NCBI GenBank assembly: GCA_015490435.1
Contig: WFXV01000114.1
Span: 1-22,386, forward strand
Origin: Thermaceae bacterium
Lineage (GTDB): Bacteria > Deinococcota > Deinococci > Deinococcales > Marinithermaceae
Direction of reading: 5' to 3'
DNA: 22,386 nucleotides
Shown: positions 5,892-12,709 of the stretch, piece by piece
Layout: each line of letters opens with the position of its first letter
Position numbering within the stretch: position 1 is the stretch's first letter
Notes under the pieces: model-generated
Database searches by the model: none
Told to the model about the DNA's origin: nothing
The model's input: the letters and a program-made list of their open reading frames with translations, nothing else
Position numbers and translations under genes: made by a program

Positions 5892-7064
5892 CTACCGCCA
5901 GTCTACAAGCCGGGCGAGGAGGCGGGCGAGGAGCGCCCCCCGGGGCGCGAGGCTCGCCTTCAGGACGTGCTCGATGGGCTGGTGGGCGCCGCCGCCCACG
6001 GGGCCGAGTCCGTCCAGGGTGGGGACCCCCTTGGCCTGGGTGAAGTTGCCGTCGGAGCCGCCCCCCACCTTGCCCGGCCCCACCTCGAACCCCAGCGCCT
6101 CGGCCTCCTCGCGGGCGATCTCGAACAGGCGCATCGAGTCCGGGGTGGGCTCCATCGGGGGCCGGTTCAGCCCGCCCTCGACCCAGACCCGGGCCCCCGG
6201 GGTCTTCGGGCGGTAGCCGGCGAGGGCGGCCTCGACCCGGCGGGCCTCGGCCTCGGTCCAGGCCCTGAGGTCCACGAGCAGCTCGGCCTCGGGGGCGACC
6301 ACGTTGCTCGCGAACCCGCCCCGGATCACGTTGGAGCCCACCGTGGTCCCCGCCTCCAGGTCCTCCTGGGCCTTGGCGAAGAGGACGAAGTGGGCGGCCT
6401 CCACCACCGCGTTCACCCCCTTCTCGGGCTCCACCCCCTGGTGGGCGGCCTTGCCCTTGACCTGGACGCGGAAGAGCCCCACCCCTTTCCGCGCCACCTT
6501 GAGGTCGCCGTTTCGGGTGGGGGCCTCGAGGACGAGCGCCGCGTCCGCCAGGGTCGCCTCCTGCAGGATCACCTCCCGCGAGGCCTCGGAGCCGATCTCC
6601 TCGTCGGGGGTGAGGAGGATGGTGAGGTAGGGGTGCTCGAGCCCGGCGGTGATCAGGTGGCGCACCGCCCAGGGGATGAAGAGCAGGCCCCCCTTCATGT
6701 CGTAGATCCCGGGCCCGTAGATCTTCTCCGCGTCCTCGCGCCAGAGCGTCTTCCACGAGCCCCGGGGGTGCACGGTGTCGTAGTGGGCAAGGAGGAGCAC
6801 GTTCGGCCCCCGCCCCCGGCGGGTCACCTTGAGCAGGGGCCCGGTGGGGAGCTCGATCCGCTCCACCCGCCCGAGCAGCGCGAACCGCCCCTCAAGCCAA
6901 GCTGCCGCCGCCCTCAGGTGCCGAAGGCACTCGGCCCGGACCTCCTTCGCGAGCCGGGCCGAGCAGCTCGGGGTCTCAAACCCCACCAGGGTTTTGAGGT
7001 CGGCGAGGTAGCGGGGAAGGGTGGCCTCGAAGTCGGCGAGCGTATCGGCGGCGACGCACGGCAT
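5892..7064 (-). CDS. M20-family metallopeptidase, carboxypeptidase G2-like
   Basis: The 390-aa cytosolic di-zinc hydrolase of the M20/CPG2 (glutamate carboxypeptidase) type releases C-terminal glutamate or other residues from peptides or N-acyl amino acids. Metal and catalytic residues are in order: HYDTV (His94, Asp96), IYDMKGG (bridging Asp121), TPDEEIGS (catalytic Glu154, metal Glu155), LVLEAP (Glu179) and the late GGGAHQPIEH histidine. The dimerisation lid begins near KGKAAHQGVEPEKGVNA (His207), typical of CPG2. There is no signal peptide. The ATG lies 11 bases after a perfect TATAAT. It is the second gene of a four-gene run after the GCS2 ligase, but could be transcribed on its own from that TATAAT. 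Confidence 0.93.
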   Translation of the reverse strand: MPCVAADTLADFEATLPRYLADLKTLVGFETPSCSARLAKEVRAECLRHLRAAAAWLEGRFALLGRVERIELPTGPLLKVTRRGRGPNVLLLAHYDTVHPRGSWKTLWREDAEKIYGPGIYDMKGGLLFIPWAVRHLITAGLEHPYLTILLTPDEEIGSEASREVILQEATLADAALVLEAPTRNGDLKVARKGVGLFRVQVKGKAAHQGVEPEKGVNAVVEAAHFVLFAKAQEDLEAGTTVGSNVIRGGFASNVVAPEAELLVDLRAWTEAEARRVEAALAGYRPKTPGARVWVEGGLNRPPMEPTPDSMRLFEIAREEAEALGFEVGPGKVGGGSDGNFTQAKGVPTLDGLGPVGGGAHQPIEHVLKASLAPRGALLARLLARLVDWR

Positions 7065-7075
7065 TCCGGAAGGCG

Positions 7076-7081
7076 ATTATA
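7076..7081 (-). promoter_or_regulatory. Consensus TATAAT overlapping the stop of the GCS2 gene
   Basis: The minus strand reads TATAAT, and its TAA is the stop codon of the ligase gene. The M20 ATG is 11 bases downstream, so a transcript from here would have a leader of only a few bases. No TTGACA-like -35 is visible at 16-18 bases. Confidence 0.5.
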
Positions 7082-8210
7082 CCCGCTTTTCCTCGCCTTC
7101 CTCCGGGAAGTTCAGGGTTTCCTCGACCAGCCAGTCCACCACCGCCCGGGCGTCCCCGGTTTCCTCGAAGATCGCGAGCTGCCGGTCGGCGGAGGTGCCT
7201 CGGCCGAGGATATGGAAGACGTGCTCCACCGCCCAGCGGGCGTCGAGCTCGTCGAGGACCTCGTCCACGAACTCGACGAGCTCCACCATCAGGTCCCGGG
7301 CCCACTTCTCCCGGCGCTCGCCGAAGTCGATGAGCTTGCCCTCAAGCCCATAGCGGGCCGCCCGCCAGAGGTTCTCCTCGATCATCGGGGTGGGGTAGAT
7401 GCGGAAGGTGATGTTGTCCTGGCGCATCAGGTAGTGCTTGTAGACGAGCGCCTGGGCCAGCGCTGCCACCGCGGTCACGTCCATCGGGTTGGTGGCGAGG
7501 TCGAAGGCCCGGAACTCGAGGGTGGGGTAGGCGTGGTGGGGCCGGATCGCCCACCAGATCCGGGAGGCGTCGGGGATCGAGCCGGTCTGGATGAGCACGT
7601 CGACGAAGTGCTGGTAGGCGGCGTGGGAGTCGAAGACCACCGGGATGCCGGTGCGGGGAAGGTTGCGCCAGATCAGGCTGCGGTAGCTCTTGAGGCCGGT
7701 CTTGCGGTTGCGCCAAAGGGGGCTCGAGACGGTGAGGGCGAGCATGTGGGGGAGCATGTAGCGGAGCACGTTCATCGCGTCGATGCGGAACTCGAGGTCG
7801 CCCCCGACCCCGATGTGCACGTGGGTGCCGAAGATGAGGAGCGCCCGCACCGCGTCCTGCAACTCTCCGAGAAGCTCTTGGTAGCGCTCCTTCTCGGTGA
7901 TCGGCACCTCCTCCCAGAGCGCGAAGGGGTGGGTGCCGGCGGCGACGATGCGCACGCCGTGCCGCTCGGTGAGCTCGGCGACCACCGTGCGCATGTCCTT
8001 CAAGAAGCGATACGCCTCGCGGATGTTCTCCGCCGGCGGGGTGCCGATCTCGATCATCGCCTGGTGGAGCTCGGGGTTCAGAAGCCGGGTGAGGTAGGCG
8101 GGCGCGTCTGCCAGGACCCGGCTCGCCATGGGGGCGAGGTCCCGGGTCTCGGGGTCGACGAGCTGGTACTCTTCCTCGATACCGATGGTGAGGGGCAGAC
8201 CTTGGGGCAT
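7077..8210 (-). CDS. GCS2-type carboxylate-amine ligase (YbdK-like)
   Basis: The 377-aa enzyme belongs to the ATP-dependent carboxylate-amine/thiol ligase family (glutamate-cysteine ligase type 2, YbdK). These enzymes join a carboxylate, often the gamma-carboxyl of Glu, to an amine. IGIEEEYQLVDPE (9-21) is the family start and supplies acidic metal ligands. ELHQAMIEIGTPP, LIFGTHVHIGV and the arginine-containing WWAIRPHHAYPTLEFRAFD are the other signatures. The length is normal for the family. An AGGAGG ribosome binding site sits four bases before the ATG. No glutathione synthetase gene is near, and YbdK-like enzymes have weak glutamate-cysteine ligase activity, so the product is uncertain. 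The gene diverges from the penicillin acylase gene. Confidence 0.92.
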   Translation of the reverse strand: MPQGLPLTIGIEEEYQLVDPETRDLAPMASRVLADAPAYLTRLLNPELHQAMIEIGTPPAENIREAYRFLKDMRTVVAELTERHGVRIVAAGTHPFALWEEVPITEKERYQELLGELQDAVRALLIFGTHVHIGVGGDLEFRIDAMNVLRYMLPHMLALTVSSPLWRNRKTGLKSYRSLIWRNLPRTGIPVVFDSHAAYQHFVDVLIQTGSIPDASRIWWAIRPHHAYPTLEFRAFDLATNPMDVTAVAALAQALVYKHYLMRQDNITFRIYPTPMIEENLWRAARYGLEGKLIDFGERREKWARDLMVELVEFVDEVLDELDARWAVEHVFHILGRGTSADRQLAIFEETGDARAVVDWLVEETLNFPEEGEEKRV

Positions 8211-8278
8211 GCAACCTCCTGGAACCGGGCTATTGTATAGAGCAAGTACGGCCTCGCGTTAGGCGAAAAGGGGGCGGC
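8211..8278. promoter_or_regulatory. Divergent promoter region between GCS2 ligase and penicillin acylase
   Basis: These 68 bases hold two Shine-Dalgarno sequences: AGGAGG on the minus strand (8215-8220) and AAGGGGG on the plus strand (8268-8274). A shared AT-rich core, CTATTGTATAG (8230-8240), offers -10-like hexamers on both strands: TACAAT (minus, 8237-8232), and TATTGT or TATAGA (plus). Unlike many starts here, both genes have leaders and ribosome binding sites. Confidence 0.5.
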
Positions 8279-10573
8279 ATGTTTTGGCGGCTTTTGAAGC
8301 TCACTCTGGGAGTTTTGGTGGTTCTGGCCCTGCTCGTCCTGGTGGGCGGGTACTACTACGCGAAGACTGCGACCCTGCCCCGGACCAGCGGCCGGCTCGC
8401 GCTTTCGGGGCTTTCCGCCACCGCCGAGATCCAAAGGGACGCCTACGGGGTGATCCGGATCGAGGCCCAGAGCCTCGCCGACCTCTTCTTCGCCCAAGGG
8501 GTGGCCCACGCCCAGGAGCGGCTTTGGCAGATGGAGTTTCAAAGGCGGCTCGGGGCCGGGCGGCTTGCCGAGGTGCTGGGGGAGGCGGCGCTTCCCACCG
8601 ACCGGTTCATGCGCACCCTGGGTGTCTACCGCGCCGCCGAAGAGGCCTACCGGGCGCTCTCCCCCGAGATCCGCGACCAGCTCGACGCCTACGTTGCCGG
8701 GATCAACGCCTACCTGGAGACGAACCCGCCGCTTCCCCTGGAGTTTCGCCTGCTCGGCTTCCGCCCCGAGCCTTGGAAGCCGGCGGACGCCTTGGTCTGG
8801 GCCAAGCTGATGAGCTGGGAGCTTTCCAAGAACTACGACCAGGAGCTCAAGCGCTACCGCCTGCTCGCCCGCGGACTCTCGAAAGAGCGGATCAACCAGC
8901 TCATGCCCCCCTACCCCGAGGACGCGCCCACGGTGGTGAAAAGCGTCGCCGCGCTTCCCGAGGCGGGGGCTGAAACGCTCGCGGACGCGCTCCTCGAGCT
9001 CAGCCAGAAGACCCGGGTCGGGCTTTGGGCCTCGAACAACTGGGTGGTGGCCCCCTGGCGAAGCAAGAGCGGCGGCGCGCTGCTCGCCAACGATCCCCAC
9101 CTCCGCCTCACCGCCCCCTCGATCTGGATCCTGATGGAGCTCTCCGCCCCCGGCTTTCACGCGGTGGGGGCGAGCTTCCCCGGGCTTCCCGGGATCGTGA
9201 TCGGGAGGAACGACCGGATCGCTTGGGGGGTGACCAACATGGGGGCGGACGTCCAGGACCTCTACGTGCTCGAGGAGGTGGGGGGCGGCTACCGCTACAA
9301 GGGCGAGGTCCGCCCCTACCGGGTGCGGGAGGAGGTCATCCCGGTGAAGGGCAGGGACCCCGAGCGCCTCCGGGTGCGGGAGACCGTCTACGGGCCGGTG
9401 ATCTCCGACGTGGTCGAGGTTCCCGGCCAGGCCCCGCTCGCGCTTCGCTGGGTGAGCCTGGACCCGGGGGACACCACCCTGGAGGCCTTCATGCGGCTCC
9501 AGCGGGCCCGGAGCTTCGAGGAGTTCCTGGCCGCGCTCCGCTACTACGTCGCCCCCAGCCAGAACTTCGTCTACGCCGACCGGAGCGGGAAGATCGCCTA
9601 CATCGCCCCGGGGCGGATCCCGATCCGAAAGCCCGGCCACTCGGGGGCCTACCCGGTGCCCGGGAACGGGGCGTGGGACTGGCAGGGCTGGATCCCCTTC
9701 GAGGCGCTTCCCCGGGTGGAGGACCCGCCCGAGGGCTACATCGTCACCGCGAACCAAAAGCCCGTGCCCAAGGACTACCCCTACCTGCTCGGGGTGGACT
9801 GGGCCGAGCCCTACCGGGCGGAGCGGATCGAGGCGCTTTTGAGGGCCGAGGAAAAGCACGACCTCGAGAGCCTGGCGGCGATCCAGCTCGACGAGGTGAG
9901 CCTGCTCTTTTGGGCGTTCAAACCGGTGCTCGAGCGCATCCACCCCAAGAGCGAGGCGGCCCGGGCGTGGCAGCAGCGGCTCCTCGCCTGGGACGGCGAC
10001 GCCCGGGCGAAGAGCGAGGAGGCGAGCGTCTTCGAGGCCTGGTACACCGAGCTCACCCGCCTCCCCGAGGCCGAGGTGGGCGAGCGCTACTGGGAGGAGC
10101 CCCGCTACCTGCTCCGGGCAATGCTCGAGGGGGACCCGGCCTGCACCGCCCGCGGCGTGGGCTGCCTGGAGTTCGCCGCCGACGCCCTCGAGGCCGCGCT
10201 CCGGCGGCTCGGGGAAGAGGTGCCGCCCTGGGGGCAGCTCCACCCGGCGGTCTTCCGCCACCTGGTGATGAGCCAGGACCCCCGGTTGCGCCGCCTCTTC
10301 GAGCGCCGCATCGCCCACGGGGGCGACCGCTACACGGTGAACGTGGGCATCTACCGGCCCGAGGGCTTCCGCATGTTCTGGGGGCCCTCCTACCGCCAGC
10401 TCGTGGACCTCGGGCGGCCCGAGGAGAGCCGCTTCATCCACCCCATGGGGCAGTCGGGGAACGTGTTCAGCCGGCATTACGCTGATCTCCTTCCGCTTTG
10501 GGCCCGGGGCGCGTACCTGCCGATGCGGGCGGGGGCGCCGAAGGCGCGGCTTGTGCTCGAGCCCGGGCGCTAG
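8279..10573 (+). CDS. Penicillin acylase family Ntn hydrolase
   Basis: The 764-aa self-processing N-terminal-nucleophile amidohydrolase is in the S45 family. Residues 5-27 form a hydrophobic signal or anchor, so the enzyme works outside the membrane. The alpha-chain motif RDAYGVIRIEA is followed by FAQGVAHAQERLWQME. The mature beta chain should begin at Ser252 in GLWASNNWVV, the catalytic nucleophile exposed by autocleavage. ANDPHL, downstream of the nucleophile, is conserved in the family. The late FIHPMGQSGN is also typical. Members hydrolyse amide bonds of penicillins, acyl-homoserine lactones or other N-acyl compounds; the substrate cannot be set from sequence. The start has an AAGGGGG ribosome binding site. 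Confidence 0.95.
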   Translation: MFWRLLKLTLGVLVVLALLVLVGGYYYAKTATLPRTSGRLALSGLSATAEIQRDAYGVIRIEAQSLADLFFAQGVAHAQERLWQMEFQRRLGAGRLAEVLGEAALPTDRFMRTLGVYRAAEEAYRALSPEIRDQLDAYVAGINAYLETNPPLPLEFRLLGFRPEPWKPADALVWAKLMSWELSKNYDQELKRYRLLARGLSKERINQLMPPYPEDAPTVVKSVAALPEAGAETLADALLELSQKTRVGLWASNNWVVAPWRSKSGGALLANDPHLRLTAPSIWILMELSAPGFHAVGASFPGLPGIVIGRNDRIAWGVTNMGADVQDLYVLEEVGGGYRYKGEVRPYRVREEVIPVKGRDPERLRVRETVYGPVISDVVEVPGQAPLALRWVSLDPGDTTLEAFMRLQRARSFEEFLAALRYYVAPSQNFVYADRSGKIAYIAPGRIPIRKPGHSGAYPVPGNGAWDWQGWIPFEALPRVEDPPEGYIVTANQKPVPKDYPYLLGVDWAEPYRAERIEALLRAEEKHDLESLAAIQLDEVSLLFWAFKPVLERIHPKSEAARAWQQRLLAWDGDARAKSEEASVFEAWYTELTRLPEAEVGERYWEEPRYLLRAMLEGDPACTARGVGCLEFAADALEAALRRLGEEVPPWGQLHPAVFRHLVMSQDPRLRRLFERRIAHGGDRYTVNVGIYRPEGFRMFWGPSYRQLVDLGRPEESRFIHPMGQSGNVFSRHYADLLPLWARGAYLPMRAGAPKARLVLEPGR

Positions 10574-10582
10574 GGGGCGGGG

Positions 10583-10816
10583 ATGCGGATCCGGGTGGTC
10601 TGGCTCGCCCTGGTGCTCGCCTCCGAGCGGGTGGCGGTGGGCTTTTGGTCGGTGCTCCGGCCCGCCGAGGTGCGCCGGCACCGGGAGCCCCGGCGCCCGC
10701 TCCGCCTCGACCAGGCCTACTACCCCGCCCGGGGGAGCCGGAGGCTCGAGCTCATCCCCAAGGACGCCTACCTCGAGGAGGTGGAGGCGCTGCTCTACGG
10801 CCTCGGGCGCGATTGA
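10583..10816 (+). CDS. Small hypothetical protein after penicillin acylase
   Basis: The 77-aa frame starts nine bases after the acylase stop, with a G-rich ribosome-binding-like stretch before the ATG. The N-terminus (VVWLALVLASERVAVGFW) is moderately hydrophobic and could be a membrane anchor. The rest is basic and then acidic (LIPKDAYLEEVEALLYGL). Third codon positions are G/C-rich, as in neighbouring real genes. I see no known motif. It could be an accessory protein cotranscribed with the acylase, or a chance frame. Confidence 0.5.
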   Translation: MRIRVVWLALVLASERVAVGFWSVLRPAEVRRHREPRRPLRLDQAYYPARGSRRLELIPKDAYLEEVEALLYGLGRD

Positions 10817-10958
10817 TTGGGAGCCAGTTCAGGTTTCTCCCAGTCCGGCGCGCGCGGCCAGGATCCCGAAAGTTGTGCAAGCCCACCTAAGCAAAAGCTT
10901 GGATGCGCTCCGTTGGCCACCGGGCACGACCCGAAAACGAAACAGGAGTTAGTCTTAA
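10817..10958. other. 142-base intergenic region with small dyads
   Basis: This stretch is less GC-rich than its surroundings. One stem pairs ATTGGGAG (10816-10823) with CTCCCAGT (10837-10844); a smaller one pairs CTAAGC (10887-10892) with GCTTGG (10897-10902). Neither is followed by a T-run. I looked for the conserved elements of a thiamine pyrophosphate riboswitch, because a TenA-like gene follows, and did not find them. Confidence 0.35.
10950..10955 (+). promoter_or_regulatory. Putative -10 of the TenA-like gene (leaderless)
   Basis: TAGTCT is followed by six bases and the ATG at 10962. An AGGAG (10944-10948) also lies upstream, with 10 bases to GTG 10959 or 13 to the ATG. The leadered and leaderless readings therefore compete. 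Confidence 0.4.
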
Positions 10959-11564
10959 GTGATGCGCGCGACCCGGCGTTTGCTCGCCGCTTACCGCGAG
11001 GTTTGGGACCGCGCGAAGCGGCACCCCTTCCTGCGGATCTTGGAAAAGCCCCCCTCGGAGCGGGCGGTGGCCCGCTGGCTCGCTTGCGAGGCCCGCTGGT
11101 TCGAGCGGGCGATGGCCGCCCTGGGCTGCCTGCTCTCCGAGGTTCCCAAGAGCCACCGCTACGTGGTCGCCCAGGCCCTCATGCTCCTTACCGAGGAGCT
11201 CGACTGGCTCGAGGTTCACGCCGAACCCGGGATCGAGGACCCGGCGATCGACGCCTGGGGGGACCGGGTCCAGGCGGTCTTCACCCAGGGCTGGGACCGG
11301 GCGATGATCATGGTCTGGCTCGGCACCAAGCTCCAGTTCGACGCGCTCAAGCCCCTCGAGCCCGAGGACGACCTCCCCCGGGCCTACTGGGAGCGCCGCA
11401 CCTCGCCGGTGATCGAGGCCTTCCTACACGACTTCGAGGAGCTGGCCGAGGTGGTGGTGGAGGCTTTGGGCATGGCCGAGGCCTCGGCGATCCTTCTCGA
11501 GGTGGTGGAGGGGCAGCTCGCGCTCTGGGACGTGGGGCTAAAGCTGGTCGAGGGGAAGGAGTAG
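10959..11564 (+). CDS. TenA/thiaminase-II-like (haem-oxygenase-fold) protein
   Basis: The all-helical protein has 201 aa from GTG 10959, or 200 aa from ATG 10962. The N-terminal segment YREVWDRAKRHPFLRILEK matches the TENA/THI-4 opening. TenA enzymes salvage thiamine pyrimidines; relatives such as PqqC use other substrates. Where TenA normally has the acidic substrate-binding residue in a QDY-like motif, this protein has ACEARW. I also see no candidate for the catalytic Cys of the middle helices. The C-terminal helix keeps an acidic residue near LEVVEGQLALWD. It is probably a divergent family member with altered chemistry. Its 3' end overlaps ispF on the opposite strand by 27 bases. Confidence 0.65.
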   Translation: MMRATRRLLAAYREVWDRAKRHPFLRILEKPPSERAVARWLACEARWFERAMAALGCLLSEVPKSHRYVVAQALMLLTEELDWLEVHAEPGIEDPAIDAWGDRVQAVFTQGWDRAMIMVWLGTKLQFDALKPLEPEDDLPRAYWERRTSPVIEAFLHDFEELAEVVVEALGMAEASAILLEVVEGQLALWDVGLKLVEGKE

Positions 11565-12008
11565 CGCCACCGCCCGGACCTGCACGTGGTCCGGGGCGAG
11601 CCCCTCGCTAGTCTTGAAGGTGAGGCCCACCCGGTCGGGGGAAAGCCCCAAAAGCTCGGCGACGCTCGCGCGGATGGGGTCCCGGTAGGGGCCGAGCTTG
11701 GGCCGGTCAAGGATCACCGCCGCGCTCACCTGGGCGACCCGGTACCCCGCCGCCTCGACCCTTTCCCGGGCGGCGTGCAGGAAGTCCTGGGAGGGGCGGT
11801 TTTTGTTCTCGGGGGCGTCGTCGGGGAAGAGCGCCCCGATGTCGTCCCACGCGATCGCCGCGAGCAAAGCGTCGGTGAGGGCGTGCAGCAGGGCGTCGCC
11901 GTCGGAGTGGGCGAGCGGCCCCCGCTCCGAGGGGATCGCCACCCCGCCCAGCACCAGCGGCCTGCCCTCGATGAGCCGATGGGCGTCCTCGCCGTAGCCG
12001 ATGCGCAC
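11538..12008 (-). CDS. ispF: 2-C-methyl-D-erythritol 2,4-cyclodiphosphate synthase
   Basis: IspF converts CDP-methylerythritol 2-phosphate to the cyclic diphosphate and CMP in the MEP isoprenoid pathway. The 156-aa length is standard. Metal ligands Asp8 and His10 sit in GYGEDAHRL and His42 in HSDGDALLHALTDALL. ILDRPKLGPYRD and TFKTSEGLAP are the other conserved blocks. GYGED instead of the common GYGFD is also what I recall for Thermus. The start is a GTG six bases after TAGCAT, without a Shine-Dalgarno sequence. The TRIC gene lies 94 bases upstream on the same strand, but the own -10 box suggests separate transcription. Confidence 0.97.
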   Translation of the reverse strand: MRIGYGEDAHRLIEGRPLVLGGVAIPSERGPLAHSDGDALLHALTDALLAAIAWDDIGALFPDDAPENKNRPSQDFLHAARERVEAAGYRVAQVSAAVILDRPKLGPYRDPIRASVAELLGLSPDRVGLTFKTSEGLAPDHVQVRAVALLLPLDQL

Positions 12009-12014
12009 GGGTCC

Positions 12015-12020
12015 ATGCTA
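12015..12020 (-). promoter_or_regulatory. Putative -10 of ispF (leaderless)
   Basis: The minus strand reads TAGCAT, GGACCC, then the ispF GTG. The spacing is exactly six bases. No Shine-Dalgarno sequence and no clear -35 are present. Confidence 0.5.
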
Positions 12021-12079
12021 CCCGCACGCTTTGATCCTCGGGGAAGAGGGCCGGCGCTTCCTCAGCGGCTGGATCAGCG

Positions 12080-12092
12080 GCCCCGACGGGGC
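12080..12092 (-). terminator. Short GC hairpin after the TRIC gene
   Basis: GCCCC (12080-12084) pairs with GGGGC (12088-12092) around a three-base loop, 11 bases downstream of the TRIC stop in the minus direction. There is no following T-run, so termination is only a possibility. Confidence 0.25.
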
Positions 12093-12102
12093 TCGTGCTT
12101 CG

Positions 12103-12678
12103 TTAGCGCGGGGTGGGTAGGCGGAGGCCCAGCCGGCGCCCGCCCAGCCGGAGGGCGAGCGTCACCAGGACCGCTGCCCAGAGGGCTCCGGTGAGGTAGA
12201 GGGTGGCGGCGCCGGCGGCCGCGGCGGTGGCGTAGAGGTCGCCGGCGCGGTAGAAGACCCCGGGGATCCGCCCGGTGAGCAGGTCGCGGAGCACCCCGCC
12301 GCCCACCCCGCTCACTGTGCCGGCGAAGACCACGCCCCAAAACCCGAGCCCGGCCGCGAGCCCCTCGGCCGCTCCCAGGGCGGCGAAGACCCCGAGGCCC
12401 AGGGTGTCGGCGTAGTAAAGCCCCCGCTCGAGCCGGGCCAGGCGGGGGTGGAGGAAGAAGGTGAGCGCGCCGCTCGCCGCCACCGCCCAGAGCAGGCCCT
12501 CGTCGGTGAGGGCCGAGGGCGGGAGCCGGCCCACCACCAGATCCCGCACCGAGCCGCCGCCGACGGCGGTGATGCTCGCGGTCAAGAGAACCCCGACCAG
12601 GTCGAAGCCCCTTCGCACCGCCTCGAGCGCCCCGCCCACCGCGAAGGCCAGCGTTCCGATCCATACCCAAAGCTCCAC
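12103..12678 (-). CDS. TRIC/UPF0126 family membrane protein (YicG-like)
   Basis: The 191-aa membrane protein contains two tandem copies of the three-helix UPF0126 unit. Each copy has the Gly-rich signature: TASITAVGGGSVRDLVVGRLP in the first and GTVSGVGGGVLRDLLTGRIP in the second. Prokaryotic TRIC proteins of this family form monovalent-cation channels, so a K+ channel role is likely. The frame is open back to an ATG at 12711, but that would overlap the divergent HD gene. The GTG at 12678 starts the family-typical VELWVWIGTLAFAVGG and is preceded by GGGGTC and CAGAGT. It mirrors the HD promoter across a dyad. Confidence 0.9.
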   Translation of the reverse strand: MELWVWIGTLAFAVGGALEAVRRGFDLVGVLLTASITAVGGGSVRDLVVGRLPPSALTDEGLLWAVAASGALTFFLHPRLARLERGLYYADTLGLGVFAALGAAEGLAAGLGFWGVVFAGTVSGVGGGVLRDLLTGRIPGVFYRAGDLYATAAAAGAATLYLTGALWAAVLVTLALRLGGRRLGLRLPTPR

Positions 12679-12709
12679 GACCCCACTCTGGCACGAATAG
12701 ACTGGGGTC
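12679..12709. promoter_or_regulatory. Symmetric divergent promoter dyad between TRIC and HD genes
   Basis: The whole intergenic region is an inverted repeat. The left arm GACCCCACTCT (12679-12689) and right arm AGACTGGGGTC (12699-12709) match at 10 of 11 positions around a nine-base centre. Each arm ends directly at a start codon: ATG on the right, GTG on the left. The right arm contains the box TAGACT (12698-12703), six bases, ATG. The left arm contains CAGAGT (12690-12685), six bases, GTG. It may be an operator that covers both promoters. Confidence 0.6.

Noticed and set aside
5868..8240. A 790-codon open frame on the plus strand
   Set aside because: It runs antisense to the M20 and GCS2 genes, which have full family motifs. 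Its product is a low-complexity Gly/Pro/Arg/His/Asp mix, as expected from the complement of GC-rich codons.
8078..10681. An 867-codon open frame on the minus strand
   Set aside because: It is antisense to the penicillin acylase gene and covers several unrelated genes. The composition is that of a shadow frame, with no domain and no plausible start signal.
10817..10958. TPP riboswitch or small RNA before the TenA-like gene
   Set aside because: None of the conserved TPP riboswitch core elements were seen, and the small stems lack a terminator-like T-run. The evidence is too thin.
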